From contig JAHBTN010000001.1 in assembly GCA_019638575.1 (NCBI GenBank), positions 248,001-312,000 of the forward strand: 64,000 bases of DNA. Reading direction: 5' to 3'. Positions 8,382 through 17,623 of this stretch are shown piece by piece. Position numbers and translations under genes: made by a program. Source of the DNA: Ferruginibacter sp. (lineage in GTDB: Bacteria; Bacteroidota; Bacteroidia; Chitinophagales; Chitinophagaceae). The notes beneath the pieces were generated by a model. That model ran no database searches. It worked only from the letters and a program-made list of their open reading frames with translations, and was not told the DNA's origin. Each line of letters opens with the position of its first letter. Positions within the stretch are counted from its first letter, which is position 1.

Positions 8382-10205
8382 TTAACGCACTTCCTGCATA
8401 TCAACCAGTTTTTTGTAAAACCCGTTTAATGCCACCAGGCTGTCGTGGGTTCCCCTTTCGGCTATTTCGCCTTTTTGTAATACTATTATTTCATCGGCAT
8501 GGCGTATGGTACTTAGCCGGTGGGCTATTACCAGCGATGTTCGGTTATTCATCAAATTATTAATAGCATCCTGCACCAATCTTTCGCTTTCTGTATCTAA
8601 TGATGAGGTAGCTTCATCTAAAATTAATATTGGTGGGTTTTTTAATACGGCCCTGGCAATAGTCATACGTTGGCGTTCTCCCCCACTTAACTTACTACCC
8701 CGGTCTCCAATATTAGTATTATAACCTTCTTCTTTATTTAAAATAAAATTATGTGCATTAGCAATTTTGGCTGCTTGCTCAATAGCCTGGGGCGTGGCAT
8801 CATCAATACCCAGCGAAATATTACCGGCAATGGTATCATTAAATAAAATAGGCTCTTGTGTTACTATCCCCATCAGGCCACGCAACTCATTAAGCGAATA
8901 TTCTTTTATGTTAACGCCGTCAATCAGTAATTCGCCGCTGCTCACATCATGAAACCTGGGTACCAGGTCGGCCAGGGTGCTTTTACCTGCACCGCTGCTG
9001 CCAACCAAGGCAACAGTTTTCCCTTTTTCAATTTTTAAATTGATATTTTTTAAGATAGTTATATCATCGTATGCAAAACCAACATTTTTAAACTCGATAG
9101 AATGCTCAAAGCTTTTTATCGGTTTTGAATTTTCGGCTTCCTGTACCATCACCTGCGCCTTTAATACTTCTTCTATACGGGTAATAGCCGCAGTGCCTTT
9201 TTGCATATTGTAATAAGAAGTGGATAATGCTTTTGCCGGGCTTATAACCTGTGTAAAAATGCCAATGTACATGATGAACCCTTTATCGGTTAATCTGCCT
9301 GCATTACCCCCCAGTACCAATTGCCCTCCAAAATAAAGAATGCCGCAGAGTACCAATACGCCCAAAAATTCTGAGAGTGGCGAAGCCAGGTCTCGCCGGT
9401 ACTGCATTTTATTTTTTATATGGTAAAGGTCTTCATTATAATTATCAAATTTTTTACCCACCAGTTTTTCGGCTGTAAAAGCCTTTATCACCCTAAGGCC
9501 GCCAAGTGTTTCATCCAATACTGATAAGGCTTCGCCCTGTTTGATGGCGGCATCATTTGATTGTTTTTTTAAACTGCGGCTAATGCGCCCAATAATAAAA
9601 CCAGTAACCGGTAAAAAAATGAGCAGGAACAAAGAAAGTTTTGGGCTTATAAAAACCAGTGTACCTAAAAGTATAATAAGGTTTAAAGGGTCTTTAATCA
9701 ATCCTTCTAATGTACCAACAACCGAATTTTCCAACTCACCTACATCATTGGTCATACGACTCATGATATCGCCTTTACGCTGCTCGGTAAAATAACCAAT
9801 AGGCATTACAAGTATTTTATGAAACAGTTCTTCCCTAAGCCGGTTCATCACACCGTTACGAATGGGTGCTAAAACATAATAAGACAAATAAGTAAACAGG
9901 TTTTTAAAAAACACGGCAATAAGAACCATGATACAGATAACAGCCAGTACAAATATTTTTCCATTTGTTTTAACCAGTTCCTGCAGGTAAAAACTAATAT
10001 ACCGTATAAAGTCTTGTGATGAATTTACCACTTCGGGCTTTATAACTTCTGCCTTACCTTTTGTAAAAATAAGGTCAAGAAAAAAAGGAAGAGAACCAAT
10101 GGATACAATAGAAAAAACTATAGCCAATATGATGAACAGGAAATATAAGCCTATATTTATTTTGTAAGCGCCCAGGTAGCTAAACAGCCTTGCATATTTC
10201 TTCAT
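8382..10205 (-). CDS. MsbA-like ABC exporter (fused permease and ATPase)
   Basis: A 607-residue half-transporter. The N-terminal six-helix ABC membrane domain (about 1-325) is followed by a nucleotide-binding domain with Walker A GSSGAGKS, Q-loop TQEPILFN, signature LSGGERQR, Walker B ILILDEATSSLD and the switch histidine in VIAHRLST. It probably works as a homodimer in the inner membrane. By family resemblance it may flip lipid A or other lipids, but substrate cannot be read from sequence. It diverges from rbfA across a region containing a large palindrome. Confidence 0.88.
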   Translation of the reverse strand: MKKYARLFSYLGAYKINIGLYFLFIILAIVFSIVSIGSLPFFLDLIFTKGKAEVIKPEVVNSSQDFIRYISFYLQELVKTNGKIFVLAVICIMVLIAVFFKNLFTYLSYYVLAPIRNGVMNRLREELFHKILVMPIGYFTEQRKGDIMSRMTNDVGELENSVVGTLEGLIKDPLNLIILLGTLVFISPKLSLFLLIFLPVTGFIIGRISRSLKKQSNDAAIKQGEALSVLDETLGGLRVIKAFTAEKLVGKKFDNYNEDLYHIKNKMQYRRDLASPLSEFLGVLVLCGILYFGGQLVLGGNAGRLTDKGFIMYIGIFTQVISPAKALSTSYYNMQKGTAAITRIEEVLKAQVMVQEAENSKPIKSFEHSIEFKNVGFAYDDITILKNINLKIEKGKTVALVGSSGAGKSTLADLVPRFHDVSSGELLIDGVNIKEYSLNELRGLMGIVTQEPILFNDTIAGNISLGIDDATPQAIEQAAKIANAHNFILNKEEGYNTNIGDRGSKLSGGERQRMTIARAVLKNPPILILDEATSSLDTESERLVQDAINNLMNNRTSLVIAHRLSTIRHADEIIVLQKGEIAERGTHDSLVALNGFYKKLVDMQEVR

Positions 10206-10256
10206 TGTTTTAAATTCAGATAAATCAGGGCAAAGTAACTAATTTTACGCCAAACC

Positions 10257-10282
10257 CCGGTAGTGTTTATAAACAGTACCGG
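10257..10282. promoter_or_regulatory. 26-bp near-perfect palindrome between ABC exporter and rbfA
   Basis: Half-site CCGGTAGTGTTTA is followed by TAAACAGTACCGG. All positions pair except one G opposite G on each arm. It lies in the 111-bp divergent intergenic region, 35 nt from rbfA, and looks like a dimeric repressor operator or a cruciform. The binding protein is unknown. Confidence 0.5.
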
Positions 10283-10316
10283 TAGTTAATTTATAACTGT
10301 TATAAAATAAATACTG

Positions 10317-10679
10317 ATGATAGAAGGAAAAAGACAAAAACAGGTTGCAGGCTTATTGCATAAGGAGTTGAGTGAAATTTTTCAAAGAATGGGTATTTCG
10401 ATGATGGACGGAGGTATGGTTTCTATATCATCGGTAAAGATTACCCCCGATTTATATGAAGCCAGGATTTACCTGAGTTTTTTTAAGGTGCATAACAACG
10501 AAGAAGTACTTAAAAAAATTGAAGAAAGAAGCTGGGAAATAAAAAAAGAATTAACTGCCAGGGTTAGGCACCAGTTACGCATTATGCCCACACTTACATT
10601 TTTTATTGATGATACACTGGAATATGTAGATAAAATGGAAAAGATTTTTAAGGATATTAAGAAAGAAGAAGGTAAATAA
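10317..10679 (+). CDS. rbfA: Ribosome-binding factor A
   Basis: Assembly factor for the 30S subunit that aids maturation of the 16S 5' end. The 120-residue KH-like protein begins with RQKQVAGLLHKELSEIF, carries ISSVKITPDLYEARIYLSFF in the middle and ends with RIMPTLTFFIDDTLEYVDKMEKI; all are family hallmarks. Cytoplasmic. It is followed 59 bp later by a Lol-type permease on the same strand, an order I recall as common in Bacteroidota. Confidence 0.95.
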   Translation: MIEGKRQKQVAGLLHKELSEIFQRMGISMMDGGMVSISSVKITPDLYEARIYLSFFKVHNNEEVLKKIEERSWEIKKELTARVRHQLRIMPTLTFFIDDTLEYVDKMEKIFKDIKKEEGK

Positions 10680-10738
10680 AAACAAATGATTTAATGATAA
10701 TTTACCTGTAACAAACAATTACAAATTGCCAATTACCG

Positions 10739-11959
10739 ATGTATTTAACCTTTGCATGGAGGTATTTTAAAGCAAAAAAAAGCACTAACGCCATAAATAT
10801 AATTGCATGGGTTACTGTAGGTGTTATAGCTTTTGCTACCTGTTGCCAGGTTTTGGTTTTAAGTGTTTTTAATGGTTTTGAAGAATTGGTTAAATCATTG
10901 TATTCTTCTTTTTATACCGATATAAAAGTGGTGCCGGATGTAGGCAAAACATTTACACTTACTCAAGAACAAATAAATTCTATCCGTAACCAGCCATCGG
11001 TTCAAAATTTTTCGCTTGTTGCCGAAGAAAAGGCATTACTTAAAAACCAGGATGCTCAAACAGTAGTGTATCTTAAAGGGGTAGATGATAACTATAAATA
11101 TGTATGTGGTGTTGCAGAAAAAACCAATCGTGGCAAATACGATCTTGGTACTACCGATGCACCATTGCTGGTTGCCGGTTCGGGCATTCAAAATGCAGCA
11201 GCATTTAGTATTAATCCTGCTCTTCCGACCCAAGAACTAACAGTGATACTTCCCAGGAAAAACAGTTTAAACAACGATCCGCTGCAATCATTAAGCCAGG
11301 GATTTATTTACCCCGCCGGCGTTTTTACCATTCAACAGGAGTTTGATGATAAATATGCTTTAACAAATATTGGTTTTGTAAAACAACAAATGGGCTTTGC
11401 TGCAGACGAATACAGTGCTGTAGAAATAAAATTAAAAGAAAAAACCAATGCCAATGAAGAAAAGAAAAAGCTAAGTATGTTACTGGGTAAAGATTACCGT
11501 GTACTTACCAGGTATGAGCAAAATACCACCTTATACAACACCATGAAACTTGAAAAATGGGCCATTTATGCCATACTAACTTTAATATTGGTTATTGCAG
11601 CCTTTAATATGGTAAGTGCTTTAACCATGCTTGTGTTAGAAAAAAAGAAAGATATCAGTGTATTACAAAGCATGGGTGCAAATCAAAGAAGTATTTTAAA
11701 AATATTTTTATCAGAAGGTTTATTATTAGGCGTAATAGGCACAATCATAGGTGTATTGATGGCAATTTGTATTTGCCTGCTGCAATTAAAGTTTAAATTA
11801 ATAAAGTTGGCGGGGGGGTCTTTCCTGTTGGATTATTTTCCTGTAAAACTTATGGTTACCGATTTCTTACTGGTTGCAGCAACGGCTATTGCCATTGCAT
11901 TTATTGCTTCCTGGTTTCCTGCTCAAAAAGCCAGCAGGCAGGTATTTGAATTGAGATAG
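10739..11959 (+). CDS. LolC/LolE-type ABC transporter permease
   Basis: A 406-residue MacB/FtsX-superfamily permease. It has one N-terminal helix (about 22-45, after the WRYFKAKKSTNAINIIAWV start typical of LolC/E), a large periplasmic domain (about 50-270), then three C-terminal helices (about 270-300, 320-350, 370-390). In the Lol system such permeases release lipoproteins from the inner membrane with the LolD ATPase, which is not present here. It is probably cotranscribed with rbfA. Substrate is inferred from family resemblance. Confidence 0.85.
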   Translation: MYLTFAWRYFKAKKSTNAINIIAWVTVGVIAFATCCQVLVLSVFNGFEELVKSLYSSFYTDIKVVPDVGKTFTLTQEQINSIRNQPSVQNFSLVAEEKALLKNQDAQTVVYLKGVDDNYKYVCGVAEKTNRGKYDLGTTDAPLLVAGSGIQNAAAFSINPALPTQELTVILPRKNSLNNDPLQSLSQGFIYPAGVFTIQQEFDDKYALTNIGFVKQQMGFAADEYSAVEIKLKEKTNANEEKKKLSMLLGKDYRVLTRYEQNTTLYNTMKLEKWAIYAILTLILVIAAFNMVSALTMLVLEKKKDISVLQSMGANQRSILKIFLSEGLLLGVIGTIIGVLMAICICLLQLKFKLIKLAGGSFLLDYFPVKLMVTDFLLVAATAIAIAFIASWFPAQKASRQVFELR

Positions 11960-11985
11960 AAGAGTTGGTATAAACATTCATAAAA

Positions 11986-12063
11986 AAAACAGGTAATAAC
12001 AACCTTTGTAATTGCTAATTCAATTCTTTTGCAATCCATTTAATTCTATACAAAACCTGTTTT
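11986..12063. terminator. Possible bidirectional terminator between convergent genes
   Basis: AAAACAGGT (11986-11994) is complementary to ACCTGTTTT (12055-12063), with an inner ATTGC/GCAAT pair. It lies between the convergent permease and transketolase genes, with A-run and T-run on the outer flanks. The loop is long, so support is modest. Confidence 0.35.
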
Positions 12064-12087
12064 CTTTATTATCAGTATTCATTAGCA

Positions 12088-12921
12088 TCAATAATCACCC
12101 AGGGTTTCGGGCAACTGGGCCAATGCTTTTTGTAATTGCTCATCATTAGGGGCAATACCATGCCATTCGTGAGTGCCTTCCATAAAATCAACACCTTTAC
12201 CCATTACTGTTTCCATGATGATAACAATGGGTTTACCCTTTCCTAAGTACGATTTTGCATTGTTAAATCCTGCAATTACAGCATCCATATCGTTACCATT
12301 CATCTCCAACACCTGCCAGTTAAATGCCTCAAACTTGGCTTTTAGGCTACTTAGGCTCATTACCGATTTAGTGGTACCGTCAATTTGCTGGCCATTACGG
12401 TCAATAGTAGCAATTAAATTATCTACGTTTTTATGTGCTGCAAACATAATTGCTTCCCAGTTTTGCCCTTCATCCAGCTCTCCATCTCCATGTAATGAAT
12501 AAACAATATTTGGGTCGTTATTCAATTTTTTTGCCAGGGCAGCCCCAATTGCTACACTCATGCCCTGCCCTAACGAACCGCTTGCTACCCTTACACCGGG
12601 TAAATGTTCGTGTGTGGTTGGGTGGCCTTGTAACCTGCTGTTTATTTTTCTGAAAGTACTTAATTCTGAAATGGGAAAATATCCACTACGTGCCAGTGTA
12701 CTGTAAAATACAGGTGAAATATGGCCATTACTTAAAAAGAAAACATCCTCTCCCTTACCATCCATATTAAAACCGGGGTTACGTTTCATTATTTCAAAAT
12801 AAAGAGCTGTAAAATATTCAGTACAACCTAATGATCCACCCGGATGGCCACTTTGAACCGCATGAACCATACGAACAATATCTCTGCGAATTTGAGTGGC
12901 TATATCTTTTAAATTATTCAT
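12088..12921 (-). CDS. Transketolase, N-terminal subunit
   Basis: The 277-residue product equals only the thiamine-diphosphate-binding N-terminal third to half of transketolase: HPGGSLG start, DPNIVYSLHGDGELDEGQ and the NGQQIDG segment of the TPP motif, ending in EWHGIAPNDEQ. Split transketolases made of N and C subunits are known in bacteria and archaea. The C subunit, normally next door, is absent from this window: the neighbours are a Lol-type permease (convergent) and WecA (divergent). The stop is natural, not a window edge. It has a good upstream promoter. The pentose phosphate role is inferred. Confidence 0.88.
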   Translation of the reverse strand: MNNLKDIATQIRRDIVRMVHAVQSGHPGGSLGCTEYFTALYFEIMKRNPGFNMDGKGEDVFFLSNGHISPVFYSTLARSGYFPISELSTFRKINSRLQGHPTTHEHLPGVRVASGSLGQGMSVAIGAALAKKLNNDPNIVYSLHGDGELDEGQNWEAIMFAAHKNVDNLIATIDRNGQQIDGTTKSVMSLSSLKAKFEAFNWQVLEMNGNDMDAVIAGFNNAKSYLGKGKPIVIIMETVMGKGVDFMEGTHEWHGIAPNDEQLQKALAQLPETLGDY

Positions 12922-12988
12922 TTTGTATGTATTAGCTGTTATTTTATTGTTGCTTATTTTTAAAATCCAATTTTATATTTTAAAGCTG

Positions 12989-13020
12989 CAAACCTACTTT
13001 AAAACATGCGCAATATCAAA
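12989..13020 (-). promoter_or_regulatory. Promoter for transketolase subunit
   Basis: On the minus strand TTTG (13020-13017), a 20-bp spacer and TAGGTTTG (12996-12989) match the Bacteroidota consensus, 67 nt upstream of the ATG at 12921. Confidence 0.6.
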
Positions 13021-13196
13021 GTAAAAATTGAAGGATAATATAAAGGTTAATAATAAGTTTATAATTTTACCGTTATTATCGTACTTTTCTAAGAATTTAT
13101 ATTGATGTAACGGCCCGATTTTTGCCAACATCAATCATATAAAACCAGGCATCTGTATATTTTTATTTTATGTTTTTATCCTCAAAACATATTTAA

Positions 13197-13204
13197 TACT
13201 TTTG
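13197..13204 (+). promoter_or_regulatory. -7 element for the WecA/TagO-like gene
   Basis: TACTTTTG fits TAnnTTTG and leaves a leader of roughly 25-30 nt before the ATG at 13237. No convincing TTG is at the -33 distance. Confidence 0.45.
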
Positions 13205-13236
13205 CATTATTAGAAGAGACTGATTAAATTAGAAGA

Positions 13237-14361
13237 ATGGACAATATTTTACTTAGTGCGACTCTTGCTTTTTTAATAACTTTTTTTGCCATTCCGGTAA
13301 TTATACAGGTAGCAAAGGATAAAAAGCTTTTTGATGAACCCGATGAACGTAAAGTTCATAAAAATGTTATTCCTACTTTAGGTGGCCTTGGAATTTTTGC
13401 CGGCTTTATTATAGCAACACTAATGGGTGTGCCTTCCGGCATCACTTCAGAACTTCAATATTTTGCTGCAGCAGCTACAGTAATTTTCTTTTTAGGTATC
13501 AAAGATGATATCCTTATTTTATCGGCCAGTAAAAAATTTATAGGCCAATTAATAGCCGCAGGCATCATTATTAAATTTGGTGGCGTTCAAATAAGTAATA
13601 TGCATGGTTTTTTGGGTATAAATGAAATACCGCATATTGCCAGTATTGTAATTTCTATTTTTACAATTATAGTTATCACCAATTCATTTAACTTAATTGA
13701 TGGAGTTGACGGGCTTGCGGGCAGCCTGGGTTTACTAACCACACTTGTATTTGGGGTTTACTTTTTTTATGCAGGCCAGTTAACCTATGCAGTAATGGCC
13801 CTGGCTTTATCTGGAAGTATAATTGGTTTTTTAATTTATAATTTTTCGCCTGCAAAAATATTTATGGGCGATACCGGCTCTCTCTTAATTGGGTTAATTA
13901 ATTCTATTTTGGTTATCAAATTTATTAATGTTGCCGGCAACCCTGCTTCAAACTTTCCTATTGAAGCCGCACCGGCAATAGGTTTTTCTATTTTGATGAT
14001 TCCTTTGTTTGATACACTACGTGTATTTGGGCTTCGCATTCTTGACAGAAGATCTCCATTTAGCCCCGACAGGAACCATGTTCATCATTTTTTACTTGAC
14101 CTGGGCCTTAGCCACCGTATGGTAACCCTTACCTGTGTAAGTGTTAATATATTATTCATTTGCCTGGCTTTTTTTCTGCGCCATTTAGGTACCACTACCG
14201 TAATAGGTATCTTATTATGCTCAGCTTTTGTTTTCATTGGAGCTATTTATTACAACAGGCCTAAAAACCGAAATGTTGCTAATATGAAAGTAGAAAATGC
14301 TGAAATAATAAAAACTCACAAACTCCTAAAATTAGCCGGCGAACCTGTAGAAGCTGAATAA
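13237..14361 (+). CDS. Undecaprenyl-phosphate sugar-1-phosphate transferase (WecA/TagO/MraY family)
   Basis: Transfers a HexNAc-1-phosphate from a UDP-sugar to undecaprenyl phosphate, starting surface glycan synthesis. The 374-residue multi-span membrane protein shows DEPDERKVHKN...TLGG near residue 33-50, the Mg-binding NLIDGVDGLAGS, FMGDTGSLLIG and, in the last cytoplasmic loop, a histidine-rich RNHVHH. These fit WecA/TagO rather than MraY. Likely product is lipid-linked GlcNAc-1-P, but the exact sugar is inferred. It stands alone with its own promoter. Confidence 0.88.
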   Translation: MDNILLSATLAFLITFFAIPVIIQVAKDKKLFDEPDERKVHKNVIPTLGGLGIFAGFIIATLMGVPSGITSELQYFAAAATVIFFLGIKDDILILSASKKFIGQLIAAGIIIKFGGVQISNMHGFLGINEIPHIASIVISIFTIIVITNSFNLIDGVDGLAGSLGLLTTLVFGVYFFYAGQLTYAVMALALSGSIIGFLIYNFSPAKIFMGDTGSLLIGLINSILVIKFINVAGNPASNFPIEAAPAIGFSILMIPLFDTLRVFGLRILDRRSPFSPDRNHVHHFLLDLGLSHRMVTLTCVSVNILFICLAFFLRHLGTTTVIGILLCSAFVFIGAIYYNRPKNRNVANMKVENAEIIKTHKLLKLAGEPVEAE

Positions 14362-14413
14362 TTTTTTCATCTCATTTTTTAGTAGTATTTAACAAAAAGC
14401 AGTAGAAGGTTAT

Positions 14414-14446
14414 TTTGTAAATAACTGTAGTTTTTACATAGCTTTG
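14414..14446 (+). promoter_or_regulatory. Promoter for frr
   Basis: TTTG (14414-14417), a 21-bp spacer and TAGCTTTG (14439-14446), 23 nt before the frr ATG. Confidence 0.6.
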
Positions 14447-14469
14447 CAGCCAATTAATACAAATCGTAT

Positions 14470-15033
14470 ATGTCAGCAGATGTAAATAAAATAATTAGCG
14501 ATATAGGCGCCTCTATGCAAAAAGCATTGAACCACCTGGAAGCAGAACTGGTTAAGATACGTGCCGGTAAAGCAAACCCCAATATGATTGATGGTATAAT
14601 GGCTGATTATTATGGTAACCCCACACCAATAAACCAGGTTGCCAATATTTCCATATTAGATGCCCGTACTATTTCTGTACAACCCTGGGAAAAAAACATG
14701 CTGCAGGTTATTGAAAGAGCCATTATTATGGCCAACATTGGAATAAATCCTCAAAACGATGGCAACATTATACGTTTATTTTTACCGCCATTAACTGAAG
14801 AGAGAAGAAAAGAACTGGTAAAAAAATGTAATGCCGAAGGTGAAAATGCAAAAGTTGCCATGCGTAATATACGCAGGGAAGCCATTGAAGCCATAAAAAA
14901 ACTACAGAAAGACGGATTAAGCGAAGACATCAGTAAAGATGCTGAAAATGCTGCCCAGCAGGAAACTGATAAATATATTGTTTTAATAGAAAAACATCTT
15001 GCCGCAAAAGAAAAGGAAATTATGGCTGTGTAA
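14470..15033 (+). CDS. frr: Ribosome recycling factor
   Basis: Splits the post-termination ribosome together with EF-G. The 187 residues form the expected tRNA-mimic: long helical domain with LVKIRAGKANPNMIDGI near the start, the small beta domain around YYGNPTPINQVANISI, and the C-terminal helices with LTEERRKELVKK and MRNIRREA. Length is normal. pyrH, its usual partner, is not adjacent, and it has its own promoter. Confidence 0.97.
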   Translation: MSADVNKIISDIGASMQKALNHLEAELVKIRAGKANPNMIDGIMADYYGNPTPINQVANISILDARTISVQPWEKNMLQVIERAIIMANIGINPQNDGNIIRLFLPPLTEERRKELVKKCNAEGENAKVAMRNIRREAIEAIKKLQKDGLSEDISKDAENAAQQETDKYIVLIEKHLAAKEKEIMAV

Positions 15034-15246
15034 TGCTTAATTTACTTTTAAAATTATTTTATACACCTGTTTAAACTGTTCAATCAATTTTTACAATACT
15101 GTAGAGTTCTGCTTTAAAATATCCCTGCATAAGTATATAAGTTTGAGTTATAAAACTTTAAACTTCAGTAATCACTGCAAATGTTTGTACCTTGGCATCA
15201 AACTATATTAAAGAGTAATTAGGTTTTAAAACATTTAACCATTACT

Positions 15247-16137
15247 ATGTTTCAACAGGCAATAGAAAAAGTTTTACAATTTACAAGGCCGCTGCACAGC
15301 ATATCCCGTACGTATGGCGGTTTGCTATTACCCGGTAGTGCAACCTTTTTTTTTGTAAACAATAAAGGTGTGGCCATTACCTGCAAGCATGTAATGAACC
15401 TTATACCATCAGCAGAACAAATAAATCTCACTTATGAAAAATATAAATCCGAAAGAAATAAGATAGCCAACGATGCAAAATACAAGCGTAACATACAGGG
15501 GCTGCAACTTAAATATAAATACCTGCCCGAAACTGTTGTACAACTAAAAAACAATTTTTTAAATTGTTTTGATACCATCAGCGAAATCACCTGCCATGCA
15601 CACCCAACCTTAGACCTGGCCATTTTAGAATTTAAAGGCTTTAATAAGATTTATTATACCTCACATGCCAGCTTCATTAAAGATAGCAGTATCATTAAAC
15701 AGGGTAAATCGCTTTGCCGCATTGGTTTTCCATTTCCTGAGTTCAACAATTTCAGGCACAATGCCCAAACAGATGATATAGAATGGACAAATACAGGCAA
15801 CCCCAATTCGCCCTCGTTTCCTATAGATGGCATTGTTACAAGATTTGTAGCAAGTCCACCCCATAACGAAATTACAGGTATTGAAATGAGTACAGCTGGC
15901 CTGCGTGGGCAAAGCGGTGGCCCGCTATTTGACAGTAATGGTAATATATATGGGATGCAGTTTGCCACCAATCACCTGCACCTGGGTTTTGACATGAAAG
16001 ACTTTGAAATTATCAGCAATGGAAAGAAAAGCAGGATCTCTAATAACCCTTTTTTACACGTGGGTATTTGTGTACATGTAGATAAGATAAAAGAGTTTTT
16101 GAAGGAAAAGAATATTTCGTTTTATGAAACTGATTAA
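15247..16137 (+). CDS. Trypsin-like serine protease without signal peptide
   Basis: A 296-residue chymotrypsin-fold protein with an apparently complete triad: His48 in ITCKHVMNL, Asp123 in HPTLDLAILEF and Ser223 in LRGQSGGPLFD. There is no signal peptide, membrane helix or PDZ domain, unlike DegP/HtrA proteins, so it is predicted to be cytoplasmic. A charged insert (about 60-110) separates His and Asp. It stands alone after frr; its 3' end lies 4 bp from the convergent EamA gene. Substrate and role are unknown. Such cytosolic trypsin-like domains occur in stress and defence proteins, but nothing nearby supports that here. Confidence 0.75.
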   Translation: MFQQAIEKVLQFTRPLHSISRTYGGLLLPGSATFFFVNNKGVAITCKHVMNLIPSAEQINLTYEKYKSERNKIANDAKYKRNIQGLQLKYKYLPETVVQLKNNFLNCFDTISEITCHAHPTLDLAILEFKGFNKIYYTSHASFIKDSSIIKQGKSLCRIGFPFPEFNNFRHNAQTDDIEWTNTGNPNSPSFPIDGIVTRFVASPPHNEITGIEMSTAGLRGQSGGPLFDSNGNIYGMQFATNHLHLGFDMKDFEIISNGKKSRISNNPFLHVGICVHVDKIKEFLKEKNISFYETD

Positions 16138-16141
16138 AAAC

Positions 16142-17014
16142 CTATCGTCTTAAGTTAGCGATAAAAACGCCTGATAAAATCAAAAACAGGCAACCGAATT
16201 GTTTCAACCCAACTTCTTCTCCATAAACCATCCCCCAAAAATTTGCAATAATAGGAATACCATAAGTTACCATAGAAGCAAAAACTGCACCGGCTCTTTT
16301 AATCAATACATAAAAAATTATTGATGCAATGGCTGTACCAAAAACCCCTAACATAGCTGCGTATGCTGTGGAATATAAAACTCCGTAATCGGTTAAGGGC
16401 AAATTGAAATACCCGGTAAAATAAAGTACAACCAAGGCGGGAATGGCATTTGAAACAAGTGCTATAGAAGCAATTTGCAGCGAGCCTATGTGTTGCAGGT
16501 ATTGGTACACCATATTTACATTAAATCCATAACAAATGGTTGCTATTATTACAAAAGACACATACTCTATATACTGGCTTTGCAACATATTACCTTTGCT
16601 TAACAACAACAGCACACTACCGGTAAAAGCTATTAAAATACCCAATATTTTGTTTGCTGATGTTTTTGACCTGAAGAAAAGGGCACCGGTTATTATAACA
16701 AAAATGGGAGTTAACGAATTGAGTGTTCCTGCCAAAGCGCCGTCAATACGGGTTTCGGCTATGCAAAACAGGTAGGCCGGTAATAAACTACCTAAAACTC
16801 CCGACAAAAAGATAATCCACAATTTATCCGAAGGAATATTTCTAAAATGCTTTATTGCCGTAGGCAATAAAACAATACCAGAAAAAACAATACGCAGTGA
16901 TGCAACCTGGAAAGCAGATAAGTGAAGTAACCCTTCCTTCATCATTATAAAACTGCTGCCCCAAATAACAGATAGGATGATAAAAATAAACCAGTTAAAA
17001 AATCCCTTATTCAA
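16142..17014 (-). CDS. EamA/DMT-family transporter
   Basis: A 290-residue membrane protein with ten predicted helices made of two EamA repeats; family marks are the N-terminal SVIWGSSFIMMKEGL and the repeated LRIVFSG / TPIFVIITGALFF segments. Members export amino acids, metabolites or sugars; the substrate cannot be inferred. Single gene, convergent with the protease gene. Confidence 0.85.
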   Translation of the reverse strand: MNKGFFNWFIFIILSVIWGSSFIMMKEGLLHLSAFQVASLRIVFSGIVLLPTAIKHFRNIPSDKLWIIFLSGVLGSLLPAYLFCIAETRIDGALAGTLNSLTPIFVIITGALFFRSKTSANKILGILIAFTGSVLLLLSKGNMLQSQYIEYVSFVIIATICYGFNVNMVYQYLQHIGSLQIASIALVSNAIPALVVLYFTGYFNLPLTDYGVLYSTAYAAMLGVFGTAIASIIFYVLIKRAGAVFASMVTYGIPIIANFWGMVYGEEVGLKQFGCLFLILSGVFIANLRR

Positions 17015-17163
17015 AAAAAAATATTTTGCGCAAAGTTGTAGTAATTACATGACATAACATAATAAGGTATAAAACCCTTTATATAAACTTTTGATGTATG
17101 TAGATAAAACAATAATTTTACATACAGGATTTATAACATGATTCATCACTAAAATTTATCATT

Positions 17164-17568
17164 ATGGGATTTATTAAAGAGTTTAAAGATTTTGCCATGA
17201 AGGGCAACCTTGTAGATATTGCAGTTGCCTTCGTTATGGGTGGCGCATTTGGCAAAGTTGTTACTTCATTTACCGATGGTATAGTTTCTCCAATTATAGG
17301 TATGATAGGAGGAGCTGATTTAAGTAAAAATATGTACCAGTTAAAAGCGGCCGTAACCGATGCCACAGGCAAAGTGGTTACCGAAGCTGTTTATGTAAAA
17401 TGGGGCGATTTTTTAACCGCCATCATCAACTTCATCATTGTAGCATTTGTAATGTTTTTGGTTATAAAAGGCATCAACAAAATGAAGAAGAAGCAGGAAG
17501 AAGCACCTGCTGCACCATCATCAACCGATGCATTGCTGATGGAAATAAGAGACTCCCTGAAAAAATAA
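17164..17568 (+). CDS. mscL: Large-conductance mechanosensitive channel
   Basis: Homopentameric inner-membrane safety valve that opens on hypo-osmotic shock. The 134 residues show N-terminal amphipathic GFIKEFKDFAMKGN, TM1 with VDIAVAFVMGGAFGKVVTSF, a periplasmic loop, TM2 (about 80-103) and a cytoplasmic charged helix. Length and motifs are normal. A hairpin terminator follows. Confidence 0.96.
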   Translation: MGFIKEFKDFAMKGNLVDIAVAFVMGGAFGKVVTSFTDGIVSPIIGMIGGADLSKNMYQLKAAVTDATGKVVTEAVYVKWGDFLTAIINFIIVAFVMFLVIKGINKMKKKQEEAPAAPSSTDALLMEIRDSLKK

Positions 17569-17587
17569 TTTGTATTAACCCCCTCCG

Positions 17588-17623
17588 GGTAGCAGCATTA
17601 AACCAATGCTGCTGCCTGTTTTT
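17588..17623 (+). terminator. Hairpin after mscL
   Basis: AGCAGCATT (17591-17599) pairs with AATGCTGCT (17605-17613) around AAACC, extended by G-C pairs at the base and followed by TGTTTTT. It sits between mscL and the first DUF3078 gene. Confidence 0.7.

Larger units (their letters stand above)
12922..13236. other. 315-bp divergent intergenic region
   Basis: Contains the minus-strand promoter at 12989-13020 and the plus-strand TACTTTTG element at 13197-13204. The rest is AT-rich with no coding frame, tRNA fold or clear repeat that I can see. Confidence 0.6.

Noticed and set aside
11811-11818. G-run in the Lol-type permease as phase-variation site
   Set aside because: Only seven G in a conserved-looking, uninterrupted frame; too short to claim.
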